Assembly: GCA_018907035.1 (NCBI GenBank)
Contig: JACCIC010000190.1
Span: 496,001-560,000, forward strand
Direction: 5' to 3'
DNA from: Sycobia sp. Sy_11
Lineage: Eukaryota > Arthropoda > Insecta > Hymenoptera > Epichrysomallidae
Length of the DNA: 64,000 bases
A model generated the notes under the pieces. The model was not told where the DNA came from, did not search any database, and saw only the letters and a list, made by a program, of their open reading frames with translations. Shown piece by piece: positions 21,532 to 32,559 of this stretch; within the stretch, counting starts at the first letter, position 1, and each line of letters begins with the position of its first letter. A program made the position numbers and the translations under genes.

Positions 21532-23090
21532 ATGTTCATCCAACTTCTTTACATTTTTGTATTATTAAAAGCCAACACTGTTCAAGGAATTATAGGTTAT
21601 GACTGTGGGTCACCAAACTCTATTATGTAACTACTATTTCACTCACAGAGGTGGGCAAATACTCCATTCCAGACAACGAAATCAATGTTACAAGTCAATA
21701 AGTAGAATTATTACAAATTAATAAGTTCGATGATTCCTGCGTCATCCAATGTAAGGTTGAAATACAAAAAACTATATATCATTGTGGCGCATTTTCTCAT
21801 ATATCAATTGTTAATGGCGGACAAGCGCATTATGTATACGAAGTTAGTTTCAAAGCCTACGAAGACGCTCATGTAACTGGTATGAAACCTAAACAATTAT
21901 ATAATTTACAATCTTAGAGTCAATCAGTCTAGCCCGCATGGTATGATTCTTGTGGGAACCGTAAACTCAGATGGCGCATGCGATGAAGCTGGTTATTCGG
22001 ATCCATTTGGAACATGGAATTCTGTTGTAGTACAAGCTTTAGTTACAGTTACGCTTCGCGACGCAAAGGGTAGAGTTGATCTAGATGGTAATCAGATCCG
22101 TGTTAAATCGGGAACCATATGTCAAATTTCGAGCGGTAGTTGTATTGATCTAGAAGGTGGGTATACTTATTGGAAATCTGTTCCAAAAGATCATTGCAAA
22201 TTTAATCAATTTTGCGTCCTATATGAATGACCCGCGAAAAAGGTAAGTGACCTTATATCTAAAATTCGGCGAAACAGTATACTCACTTTCTAGTAAAGAC
22301 GTCATGTTTGCACTAATCAGTAGAGGCTTTGAATATGTATGCGGATACAAAATAACAAAAACAGAACATCCTAAACTTGTAATATTTGAAACGAATGCCG
22401 GGCAATCATTTGCCAAAACAAATAGAAATCCTGTAACCAATCAAGATTTATTTACCTATGTTAATTCGAAATTTGTATGCGTTGAAAAATACATTCGCAC
22501 ATAAGTAAAGCAATAGAGATATAGTGTATCAACGCTGCAATTTAGAGCGTCAAGCATTGAAAAATGCACTTGCCATAGCCGCTCAAATACCAGATGAGTC
22601 TGTGTACAATTTAATAAAAGGGGCTGGATATATGGTAGTTCTTGCCCGGGAAGGCATCCCCTTGATAAAATGTATACCAGTGGAGGCCAAAATAGATCAT
22701 AGTGAAAACTGCTTCTTGGAATTACCCGTAAACAGAATTAACGTTACGGAATATTTAACCCCAAGAAGACATATATTAAAAAGCCGAGGAACACAAGTTA
22801 CCTGTAACCCCACACTTCCAGCTTTACATAAAGTTGGGAAGCATTAGTATAAAATCCTTCCGAAGCCAACAGTAGGATTACCACCTGCTATACTTCAACC
22901 TCAGTCAAAGCCTACCTGGAAGTACATAAGTCCTCAGGACTTGGCAACTGACGGTATTTATACCCAAGATGACTTAGACAAACTTAGAAAAATAATCATG
23001 TTCCCAGTAGAAAGAGCAGCACTTTTAAATTATGTGGCTAGAGAAATTCATGGTCATCCAGAAGTACCCATAAATAAAATTTTTAAATAG
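21532..23090 (+). pseudogene. Envelope-glycoprotein region, decayed (chuvirus-like or errantivirus Env)
   Basis: An ATG at 21532 opens a hydrophobic leader that looks like a signal peptide. Coding-like sequence with regularly spaced cysteines runs on to a stop at 23088-23090, broken by several stops and frame changes; the longest open pieces are 21943-22230, 22247-22504 and 22524-22847. The middle piece has a cysteine-rich ectodomain character and a tryptophan-rich stretch. The overall pattern recalls glycoproteins of chuvirus-like negative-strand viruses that have been captured by insect retroelements; a baculovirus-F-type errantivirus Env is the alternative. Family assignment is from memory of general features and needs a profile search. 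As it stands it cannot make a full-length protein. Confidence 0.55.
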
Positions 23091-23217
23091 TTAACTGTGA
23101 TAAATGTTTTATTTATATAAAAGAATTTTTAACATTATTGTGAATTTTTTTATATATATCCAATCTATAAATTTTTATGACTTATTCACGAATTTAATGT
23201 AAATTACAAATTAACTA

Positions 23218-24502
23218 TTAGGAGTGTGAATAAGTCTTTCCCGTTTTTTGTAAGAGATGGCGCCACCAATACTGTGCGAGTATTCAATGGTTACATATGT
23301 CATAATCAAAGCTTATTCATATGTCAACAATTCCATACTAACACATTAGTTAAAATTTTTCGCATCATAAATTTTTGATATCGTGAAAATGTCGAAATTT
23401 GAGCCGAGTCGACGTCATTTGCGGGAGGTTTCACTTTATTGGTTCAATTTGAAGAAATCTGCTGCCGAAACGCATCGATTGCTTCAGGAGGCTTATGGAG
23501 AAGGTTGTGTCGATGATTCAAGTGTTCGCGGATGGTTTCGACGCTTCAAAAGCGGTGATTTCGACGTGGAAGACAAGGAGCGTTCCGGGCGGCCGCAAAT
23601 CTTTGAAGATCGAGAATTGGCGACTTTGCTTGATGAAGATTCTTGTCAAACGCAAGAAGAACTTGCTGAAGCATTGGGAGTTGACCGAACAACCATTTCC
23701 AAGCGTTTGAAAGCCATGGGAATGATCCAAAAGCAAGAAAATTGGGTGCCGTACGAACTGAAGCTGAGAGACGTCGAACGGCGTTTTTTCACTTGCGAAC
23801 AGCGGCTTCAGCGACATAAAAGAAAGGGTTCTCTGCATCGTATCGTGACTGGCGATGAAAAGTGGATACGTTACGATAATCCGAAGCGAAGAAAATCATG
23901 GCGACTACCCGGCCATGCATCATCATCGACGGCCAAGCCAAATATTCATGGCGCCAAGCTCATGCTCTGTATATGGTGGGACCAGCTAGGTGTGGTTTAC
24001 TATGAGCTTCTGAAACCGAATGAAAGGATCACAGGCGAGGTCTATCGACGACAATTGATGCGTTTGAGCCGCGCACTGCGAGAAAAACGGCCACAATACT
24101 CCTACAGGCACGACAAAGTTATTTTGCAACATGACAATGCTCGACCACATGTTGCACCGCCGGTGAAAACATACTTAGAAACGCTCAAATGGGAAGTCCT
24201 ACCCCACCCGCCGTATAGTCCAGACGTTGCTCCGTCTGATTACCATCTCTTCAGATCGATGACGCATGGCCTGGCTGACCAGCACTTCCATTCCTACGAG
24301 GAAGCCAAAAAATGGGTGGATGACTGGATAGAGGCCAAACCGGTCGAATTTTTTCGCAACGGGATTCGTATGTTGCCAGAAAGATGGGAAAAAATTGTAG
24401 CTAGCGATGGCCAATACTTTCAATAATTCATTTGTAACCATTTTTTCACAATAAAGGCTCAAAATTTGAAAAAAAACGGGAAAGACTTATTCACATACCT
24501 GA
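23218..24502 (+). mobile_element. Full-length mariner, copy 2 (1285 bp)
   Basis: Same length, TIRs and layout as copy 1, with TA at 23216-23217 and 24503-24504. By eye it differs at only four bases: one in the left TIR (A to T), two missense changes and one silent change. Both copies are complete, so either could be mobile. Confidence 0.95.
23389..24426 (+). CDS. Mariner transposase, intact (345 aa)
   Basis: Same protein as at 12046-13083 except Arg52 (in the helix-turn-helix region) and Tyr239. Asp156, Asp249 and Asp284 are all present, as are the WVPYEL linker and the SPDVAPSDYHLF block. Arg52 is also the residue found in Mos1, so this copy probably carries the ancestral state there and copy 1 the change. 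Residue 239 lies in the catalytic domain before Asp249 but is not a catalytic position. The ATG at 23389 is chosen over the in-frame GTG six bases earlier. It sits at the right edge of Gypsy element A, just after the glycoprotein region. Confidence 0.95.
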   Translation: MSKFEPSRRHLREVSLYWFNLKKSAAETHRLLQEAYGEGCVDDSSVRGWFRRFKSGDFDVEDKERSGRPQIFEDRELATLLDEDSCQTQEELAEALGVDRTTISKRLKAMGMIQKQENWVPYELKLRDVERRFFTCEQRLQRHKRKGSLHRIVTGDEKWIRYDNPKRRKSWRLPGHASSSTAKPNIHGAKLMLCIWWDQLGVVYYELLKPNERITGEVYRRQLMRLSRALREKRPQYSYRHDKVILQHDNARPHVAPPVKTYLETLKWEVLPHPPYSPDVAPSDYHLFRSMTHGLADQHFHSYEEAKKWVDDWIEAKPVEFFRNGIRMLPERWEKIVASDGQYFQ

Positions 24503-24599
24503 TACATAAATTTGAAATGATAAAATACTGTAAATTAAATACCTAATAAATAATTCAATAATTTATATTGTTTAATAAATTCATAAATCAATTACAATT

Positions 24600-25190
24600 T
24601 ACAAAATAATTTTTGACAGGAGCAAATCCCCACAATAAATTTAAATTCAGTGATATTAACAAAGAAATTTACTTTAAATAATTCAAGAAAATGTATTTTT
24701 CCTCGATAAAAAATAAAAGGATAATATTTATGTTTTACGTTCCTTCTTTCTCTTGTAACGTTCCTGTCCCCCTCGGGATAGTATACGCGACATATTTCCA
24801 GGGTATTTTTGAAAGGGGAGGAAGTATTTCAGGATAGGACGGCGGATTAGAAAAATAACTTAGTAAAACAGTATATTTTTTAACAAAAAATAAAAATATG
24901 TTTGTTCAAGAAACTTCCTTCTATTTACAGGGTTTCTGAAACAAATAAAATAAAATGAAAAAATTAATTAAAAGAAGTAAGTTTAGCTAGATAGATATAT
25001 TATAACTACTGGATTAGCGTTGGTTTTCACGTCGCGTAGTTTAATCCGGCGATTTTTTCCGCACGGATACCCGGTGCTATTTTCCACGCGGGGAATTATA
25101 AAAATAAGGCAGGTAGAATCTAAAAATAGGTTATTCTAGTGTAAGCTTAACTCCGCTAGTCTTTTGAGGAGCGCCTCGCAACAGAGGTGA
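24600..25190. other. Intergenic, mixed composition
   Basis: AT-rich to about 24720, then patches of GC-richer sequence (24770-24850 and 25020-25100) without an ORF. It may be part of a decayed LTR. Confidence 0.4.
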
Positions 25191-25300
25191 AGCTAATAGT
25201 TTCGGAGGAATGTTTTAGGCGGGATTTATCGAGCTCTGGATCAAACTAATAGTTTCGGGCGGGATTTAGTGTCAGAATTGATTTGAGCTCTGGATAAGTT
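25191..25300 (+). repeat. Short tandem duplication, unit about 52-58 bp
   Basis: CTAATAGTTTCGG, GCGGGATTTA and GAGCTCTGGAT follow one another twice in the same order (first from about 25191, second from about 25244). Confidence 0.75.
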
Positions 25301-25485
25301 TTGTCTAATATAATGGTCGATTATTTCCGTCACCGCTCATTCAATATTATATTAATAATAATACCAATTAATAATAATAATATTAATAACAATCATAATA
25401 ATTAATATTTACAATTTATTATTTATGTTTGCAGCCGGTGTGCTGCATACAAGTGTATTATACACGTACACTAGTGTATACGCAC

Positions 25486-25533
<48 letters not shown>

Positions 25534-25599
25534 GGTGCGAGTAATATTTTATTTAATTATATTAATTAAATACAGCGGGTGAATTTGTTTTAGAACACC

Positions 25600-26765
25600 C
25601 GTTGTATATACTGGAATGCGCGCGCCAATATAAGGCTTGCGCGTGCGCCTACCGCAGTATTCGCTGCTGGCGAGCGCCATTCGATGAGAGAGTACGGTAG
25701 TGTGTGTGCGGCGTGTATTAGAGGGGGATAGCGGACGTCGGCCTAATACACTTGACGCGGCTCTCTCTTGCCGCGCGCAATGTACCCCCTCTATCGTATG
25801 CTTCGAATTTAAGCTTAGCGGTAGAGAGAGACAGAGAGAGAGACTATGTATTGCGTTCTCTCTCTACGGTTCGGTTTTCGGCGGTGGCGTCGACTACCTT
25901 CTGCATTAGTCTTCGCGACTTTTACCCGCTTTTGGTATGTTTACCGCGTTAGAATTTATTAAATTTAATTCTACATTTTCGTGTATTCTAAGAGTGTGAT
26001 TTTAGATTTAGTTTATTATTTTCATAGGTGTAATAGATTATTATAATTTACTGTATTCGTGTTATATATGTGTGATAAATTTGTGTGTCGATCGCAGTAA
26101 ATTTGCGCGGCCTAGTTTTTGGCCGTCGCATCTTCCTCCTTTTTCGGGAGCGTTTTCTTTTGCGTATGTGTTTAGTGTGAAAATACGTCTATATGTAAAA
26201 ATAGTGAAACAATACTACATAGACTTTTTCCTCTCGGAACATATTACACAGCGAACATGTCCGGTCTCTGGATTTATCCGCATGTGGAAGCGTGTCCGTT
26301 TCCGACCCATTGTCGGTGCCGCACAGCTCTCAGTCGAAAAAAATAGTGTGGCGTTTTCGTCATAGACAAAAGCCCGCCACGGGCGTGCATCGTCGGTGGG
26401 AGCTCGGCTATGCGGTCTATACTCTGGGGCCGGAACTGACGGCATCGCGAATGGTGCGACGCTTTCTTAAGAAAGTAGCTGTGGCGCCGTCCTTGCTGGG
26501 CGTGGTACTCGGGCGTCCGTCGGCAGCGCGGACTGTTTGCCGTCGGCTAGAGGCACGTCCGCCTCGTCGAGCTGCGGCGGTGCTGGGATGGCCGCGGGAA
26601 CTGGTTTAGCTTCCCGATAAACTGCTAGCGGTCGACCCTCCAATTATCGACGAGGCGGCCGTGCAGGAGGTACCATCATTCGCGGGCGCACAGGTATCCT
26701 TAGCATATTATTAAGCTCTTGCTCGGCGACGAGCAGGTCGCGCTGCGCCCGAGTTAGTTGTTATT
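25600..26765 (+). promoter_or_regulatory. CpG-rich island with CCAAT/TATA-like start; unrecognised
   Basis: The most GC- and CpG-rich kilobase in the window, between (TA)n at 25499-25530 and a T-run at 26766-26791. CCAATATAAGG (25626-25636) followed by GCGCG tracts looks like a core promoter. ORFs of 69-105 aa (for example 26292-26609) are arginine/alanine-rich and match no family I know. It could be an LTR plus leader of a large Gypsy element, or the promoter and first exon of a host gene whose other exons are outside or disrupted. Confidence 0.35.
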
Positions 26766-26791
26766 GGAACATATTTTTTTTTTTTTTTTTT

Positions 26792-27405
26792 TTAACTAAA
26801 TTTAATCCTGATCCCGGCACCAGTGTGTTCGCACGGACTACTTAATTAACGGACTACTTCATTTTAATAATTGTAATTAGATTTTAATTTTAATTTTAAT
26901 TTAACCTTTCGGAGGTTAAATCGTTATTTCTTTTAAGAGGGCATTGACTTCACCCCTGTTCGCGTTAATTTTTGCGCTACATACATATATTGCCGTCGGT
27001 TGACTTTTACATTTTCGCTATTGCTGCACGAATCTATAATCAAATTTTGCGGCTTATAAAATAAATGAATTTCCCGAATACTAAGTTATTCTCGTATATT
27101 ACTTATTCGCCTGTGTTAAATTTATTGATAGAGAAAAAATAAAATTTAAACTAGACATTTTTTTTTTAATAAAATTTTAAGAAAAATAAAATCAATTCAT
27201 TTATTTTATATAATATACACTAAATATATAATAAGTATAATATATTTATAACAATATAAATAATATACGAAAATATAAATAAATATAATATATCTATTAT
27301 ATAATATAATATAAAATATTTATAACAAACATAATATATTTATTTATTATCAATATAATTAATATTTTAAAAAATATTTATATATTTCTTTTCTCCTTAC
27401 AGTCG
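26792..27405. other. AT-rich DNA, no gene seen
   Basis: Starts after a 26-base T run. No motif recognised. Confidence 0.6.
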
Positions 27406-27409
27406 TGTT

Positions 27410-27921
27410 CGATTATTTCTTCGGAGCCGATGGCGTTGTGAATTCCTTCGTCCTCCAGTCTGGGAATGGCTCTTCGTTCGGCTCGTCGATGTAGTCGCCT
27501 GTTTTCTCGGCGACGTTCCTAGGCTGCCGGGCTCCTATTGTTATACAGGATTCTATGGCCGATCTTGGTTATTACTGCCATGCCAAAAATAATGTCCACA
27601 GGTTGACTGGGTACTGGGCGAAGTGACTAATGCTGTTTTTCTCTTTGCAGGTGTATTCCACCTCGTATGCGGACATAATGCTTACGGGATCAACGGTATA
27701 TAATGGGTCCCGATTTAGATGGAGAACCGTTTCCCCATATATACGTCGAGCACCCTACTCTCTAGGATCCTGCCGATCTCTGCCGAGATTGTGGTCATCA
27801 GTGCCCCAGTGTTGATTAGTGCATGGAATTGGATTCCATAACACTTGATGGGAACACTGAGTTCCAAAAACCGACGGCAGAGCTCTTGTTTGTCCAGGTG
27901 CTGCATTGTGACTGGACTCAT
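27410..27921 (-). pseudogene. Retropepsin-like fragment downstream of integrase
   Basis: The open frame 27921-27715 carries the motif ALINTGALMTTIS, an aspartic-protease active site in which the catalytic Asp (expected DTGA) reads Asn. Protease-like sequence continues in shifted frames to about 27410. On the minus strand it lies after the integrase C-terminus, whereas protease precedes RT in Gypsy elements, so it is most likely the start of a second element copy joined here by truncation. Inactive as it stands. Confidence 0.55.
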
Positions 27922-27938
27922 GGGCCTCTGGGCAGTCC

Positions 27939-29290
27939 TTATATAGTGAATTCACGGTGTATATTACCTTGATTATTATACTTTTCACATAGATCTTTTA
28001 TGTGTATACTAACTCTTTCTTTATTATCTTGTAAATCGTAGATTACTGGCGATATCTTTCTGAAGATAATATCCGGACCCAGGCACTTCCGAGCTAATTT
28101 TGCGTTAAATGCGTCTGTTTTATTTGATAATTCGTGCGACCGTTTAGAGACACAATCGCCGACTTCCGGGCTCCATTTTCGTCGTTTTTGATCGTAGTAA
28201 TATTTTTGTTTTTGAAAACTTCTAGCTAGTTGGCTCCGTACTAGTTCTACTGTTTCTTGTATTTTTTTTTTATACGGTGGTCGGCGGCAATATTGCATTT
28301 TTGCCTGAATTGTTGAACAAGAGACCCGGACGCTCTTAATTCTTGTCCAAAGTTTACATAAGCGGGTGTAAAAGCCGTCGTTTCGTACGTAGCGATATTA
28401 TATGCGAATTGTAGCTCGTGTAAGTAGTAATCCCATGTTCTGTGATTTTTCTCTATATATTGAGAAATCATAGTTTTTACTACTTTGTTCGCTCGTATCA
28501 CAGAATTACATTGTGGCGTAACGGTGGCGTTTTTCGGTGAGCTATTCCGGCTTTGGACAGCATTTCCGTGAATTCTTTTGAGATGAATTCTCTCCCGTCA
28601 TCCGAAATGATAGTTTTCGGGCATCCGAAACGTAGGATGACTTGTTTTACTGCCTACGATATAGCCTCGGCAGTCGCTTTCCGTAAGGGTTTTAATTCTG
28701 TCCATTTTGTTAATTTGTCTTGCATGACTAACAGCCAGGTGTTCAATTTTGTTGATCTCGGGAGTGATTCTATGAGATCGACGGCCACGATATCCCAAGG
28801 CTGTTCGACTAACGTTGCATGCAATTTTCTGGCCGGTGCCTGTTGTGGCGATTTAAACTGGTGATAGTTCTCACAATTTCTCACATATTTTGTTGTCATC
28901 CGGAAAATTCAAGGCCAGTAATAACTTTTAAATATTTTTACTAGTGTTTTCGAAATTCCCAGGTGGCCGGCAGTGGGATCGTTCTGTACTTCGGTTAGAA
29001 CTTTATGTTGTTCAGATCTAGGTACACAAATTTGCCATTGAAGATTTTCACTAGTAACGTTAAAATCTAAGGTATGCAGAATATGTTTATATAACCTTCC
29101 ATTTATTATACAAAAATCTGGATAGCTTTCAGTATCGCTTTCCACATTTTTGTATGTTTTTTCATACCAATCCTCTCTTTTGATTGCGGTTGCTTCGACG
29201 GGTAACGGCTGTCGGAATAAATTATCGGCTAGTAGATTATCTTTGGCAGGACGGTATTTAATTTCGAAATCATACTGGCATAATTCGAGT
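27939..29290 (-). pseudogene. Gypsy RNase H end and integrase fragment (element C)
   Basis: Read on the minus strand: 29290-28909 gives the end of RNase H (QYDFEIKYRPAKDNLLAD) and the integrase zinc-binding region (GHLGISKT to YYWP). 28899-28654 gives the first catalytic Asp block (VAVDLIESLP). 28501-28247 gives the core end (TWDYYLHELQFAYN), and 28298-27939 the C-terminal region (KYYYDQKRRKWSPEVGD). Frameshifts separate the pieces. The 5' part of the element is missing: the sequence switches to the Helentron-like copy at about 29292. Confidence 0.85.
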
Positions 29291-29291
29291 G

Positions 29292-29371
29292 CCGTACACA
29301 CCAATATAATATTTCTCAGTAGAGACTGTATTTAAAATGTGTATATATAATATGTACAGTATAATATATAT

Positions 29372-29412
<41 letters not shown>

Positions 29413-29501
29413 TATATTTCCGTTTTTTGATTAAATACCGTGAATATTTTAGTAGTGGTGCCAACTAAATTATTTATATTTAACTTAATTATTTAACTAA
29501 G

Positions 29502-29549
<48 letters not shown>

Positions 29550-29761
29550 ATAGTTAGTATATATATAAACATAGTTTCGAGATGTTGGTAAAAAACCTTA
29601 TTTTGCGATCATTTCTTTTGTTCAACCTAAAAAAAACAGTCTCTTGGCACAATTCTGAAGTTAATATAACGCATGATAACAAAAATATAATTTGTCTTCA
29701 CAAACTATATTCAGTATTATTTGGCATACAGAACCAATTTATAAGAGAAGGAGACAGAAAG

Positions 29762-29803
<42 letters not shown>

Positions 29804-30233
29804 AGACATTTTCTCACATAAGAGACAATAAAATTTTCAAATATCAAAAGATATCCATAAGGTGTAAGAGTAGTGTCAGATAGACCTGAAGAACGAAAGG
29901 GTAATACCGACTAACGTCACACCTTCTTTCGGTTACGAATCCCAAATTTGGATATGATCACTTGTCTTAGCCGGACTGGTATTAATACTTTGAGCGGACT
30001 ACTTTAAGTTGATGTTCGTGATTCGAGACGCTACCTAGTGGCCATTGGTGAAACTGCCTGCAAAAACCGTTAAATTAATTTATTGATGAAAGTAAAATTC
30101 AATAAAAAACATAGCCTATGCCCTTCTCAAGATAATATAGAATATATAGGTCATACTTCAGAACAATCAGTTCAGTAGTTTTTTCGGTTATCGTGTACAA
30201 ACAAAAACACGCTTTGTCTCTATAAATTAGTAT
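29292..30233 (-). mobile_element. Helentron-like element, copy B (partial)
   Basis: Shares with copies A and C the block starting CCAATATAATATTTCTCAGTAG (29301 onward), the (TA)n-rich middle, a (GA)n run (29770-29798), and the terminal block ending in TAAATTAGTAT at 30223-30233. On the minus strand the element therefore begins ATACTAATTTATAGAGACAA. Here the 60-bp minisatellite is absent; the break lies in the RNase H of a Gypsy fragment. No protein is encoded. Confidence 0.6.
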
Positions 30234-30310
30234 GATATGATATGATATCATATGATGTCATATGATATGATGATATTATATGGTATGATATGAAGTATGA
30301 TAATATGATA

Positions 30311-30357
<47 letters not shown>
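30234..30357. repeat. (ATATG)n and (TA)n microsatellites
   Basis: ATATG-like repeats start immediately at the element terminus, followed by a TA run (30313-30357). The copy at 47.45 kb is also followed by ATATG repeats. Confidence 0.9.
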
Positions 30358-30361
<4 letters not shown>

Positions 30362-30810
30362 CAAAAAGTTTTTAAATGATGGTTTATTTCTAAGAAATAT
30401 TTCAAAGTTTTTAAGCAAGCTATATGTTACTGAATTTTTTATCCGCGATCTTTTGTTTTAGTCTTATCGATGCATTGCTCGTGATCGACCCACACTTGAT
30501 ATTAGTAAATATTTTTTCAGTGATATAGAATAATACAAAAAATTATTATTTTTCAACTTCATATACTTAAAAAAGTTACATTTAAGAAAATATTATCTAG
30601 ATGTGTGAAATCACGTATGAAAACCAAAACGATATATAAATTGTTATAATGTAAGTATATATTATATATAAATGTATACACTATTAATTGGAATCCGTAA
30701 ATTAATTCTATAATGTATAGCCATAAGAGATCTAAAATTGATATTTAAGATTTTTACAATTTTACACAGCGTAATAAATAAGACTAAATAAGATAACGTA
30801 ATAAATAAGA

Positions 30811-30869
30811 CGTTAGCTTGCGAATCCAACGGTCTGCGGATAGAATCCCGGTTAGGTCGCAGTTTTTTT
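30811..30869 (+). other. Weak tRNA-like 3' half with T-run
   Basis: A B-box-like GATAGAATCCC (30839-30849) within a CTGCG/CGCAG stem is followed by seven Ts (30863-30869), as at a polymerase III terminator. No A box or acceptor stem is evident, so this is at most a tRNA or SINE relic. Confidence 0.25.
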
Positions 30870-31077
30870 AAACGAAATAAATTAATTATGAGACTTTAAT
30901 AAAATAATATAATGTTAATTTAAAATTAAAAATGATTAAATAAATATAATAGAAGTAAATTAACGTATAAATTGTATAAGAATTTAAGGAATTATACGTT
31001 TAGTTTAAACTTTTGATTTTTCAATTCAAAAAAATATTGTTTTGAATCAAGTATGCACTACATTTAAAAATTTAACA

Positions 31078-31391
31078 TACTTGAATTTTCATGTTTCTTT
31101 TATTATTTTTTTTTACAATTTTATCTTATAAATCGGTATTTATAATCTAAAATTAGAATGGTAATCTATAATTTGTGTCGAACAGAACCGTACTTGATTC
31201 TATCGAGTAAAGAATATAAAAATACTAATTATATGGAACATAATGGCACACTAGATTATGCTTTATATAAATTTATGTAATTTAAAAAAATAATTCAATC
31301 ATACTTTGAAATTTATCTAAAATAGATTATTTTATTTGTTGTATTAAATTATTTTTAAATTACTTATTCTTACTTGAATTTTCATGTTTCT
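31078..31391 (-). mobile_element. 272-bp SINE-like insertion with 21-bp target duplication
   Basis: A 21-bp direct repeat (begins TACTTGAATTTTCATG) at 31078-31098 and 31371-31391 is exact and flanks 31099-31370. The insert recurs at 33716-33984 with a handful of differences. Read on the minus strand it ends in an A-rich tail next to the duplication, as retroposed elements do. No internal promoter boxes are obvious and nothing is encoded. A MITE with coincidental flanks is the alternative. Confidence 0.6.
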
Positions 31392-31399
31392 GGAAAATA

Positions 31400-32315
31400 A
31401 AAACGTATTTCAAGTAAATATTGTTTTACAGACATGAATCAAATTCTTCATTTTAAATTAAATTTCTTGAGTGAAGTTTTGAAATTCTTAATCCAAGTTT
31501 ATATTTACTTGTTTTGTAGGGTTAAATCAAATAACTTAATTTTTTGATTCAAAATCTTCAGTCATTGATTCAAGGATATATTTTCTTCACATAAGAAAAT
31601 ATTAATTTATTTAATTTACAATCTCATCCATCCATTTTCTAGAAAATCTTGACTAAAATCCAGGGAATAATTAATTAATCGAAGCATTTATTTTCCTGAT
31701 ATTAAATTTGAATTTATTGGTTTAAGGATATATTTTCTCAAAATAAGAAAATATTTATTTAATTTCCAATACTTGTGTTTTGCTGTTTAGAAAATATAAG
31801 CTTTATTTTAGTAACTACTTACTTGGTTCAAGTTTATACGATTACTTGGTTAAAGAAAATATTTACTTGGTACAGAACAATCGCATGAATTTCTTGAATC
31901 AAGTAATATTTACTTCATATTGGAATTTTTCCAGTGTATAATTTTCATGAAGCTTATTCTTAAACTAAGAAAATTTTTATTTAATTAATTCGATAATATT
32001 GTTCTTTTGATAGTATTAGAAAAATCTTGTCTTTGATCACAGATTTGATCCATCTATAATTTAAGAGTGCTCCATACCTCTGACGGAAGTTAAAATTGAT
32101 TGAAGCACCTGATTCTTAATATACTGCGCAAGTTTACGGAACTCGAAGTATACGAAAAATCCTGTTCTGTTTTATCGATTGTTCCAGTATTAATCAGGGC
32201 CGTAGTAACCCAATAAGTTAAATATGTAAATTATAAATGATCCATACAAAATTTATATTTTATAATATTCTTATGAAATAAGTAGCGGAGTAGTTAATCA
32301 TTTGTCACAAGAAGT
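31400..32315. other. AT-rich DNA with diverged direct repeats
   Basis: A block of about 45 bp at 31569-31618 (AAGGATATATTTTCTT...) recurs at 31722-31765. No gene seen. Confidence 0.5.
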
Positions 32316-32318
<3 letters not shown>

Positions 32319-32356
<38 letters not shown>

Positions 32357-32376
32357 TTACACTTATACACACGCAC

Positions 32377-32429
<53 letters not shown>

Positions 32430-32498
32430 TGCATATATATGTGTATTAATTTTAATTTATTTTGGACTGTAAGACTGATGGAAATATTTATTTAGTTA

Positions 32499-32559
<61 letters not shown>

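Larger units (their letters stand above)
16150..23090 (+). mobile_element. Gypsy-type LTR retroelement A with envelope region (decayed)
   Basis: In order on the plus strand: gag, aspartic protease, RT, RNase H, integrase, then after about 590 bp an envelope-glycoprotein region. The order PR-RT-RH-IN is that of Gypsy (Metaviridae) elements. All parts carry stops or frameshifts. Flanking LTRs were not found; the right side meets the host repeat that holds mariner copy 2. A third ORF after integrase makes it errantivirus-like in plan. Confidence 0.8.
23157..24593 (+). repeat. Host repeat containing mariner copy 2
   Basis: Flanks match those of copy 1 at 11815-13252. The upstream 60 bp differ at about five positions between the two loci, far more per base than the mariners they hold. 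Confidence 0.8.

Noticed and set aside
26292..26609. 105-aa arginine-rich ORF as a host protein
   Set aside because: Starts without ATG, has no recognised motif and sits in a CpG-rich region where long ORFs arise by composition.
27395..27660. Plus-strand exon after CTTTTCTCCTTACAG or CTCTTTGCAG
   Set aside because: The following plus-strand frames contain stops, and the minus strand reads as protease-like retroelement sequence.
30811..30869. Functional tRNA gene
   Set aside because: Only a B-box-like block and a T-run are present; no cloverleaf can be closed by eye.
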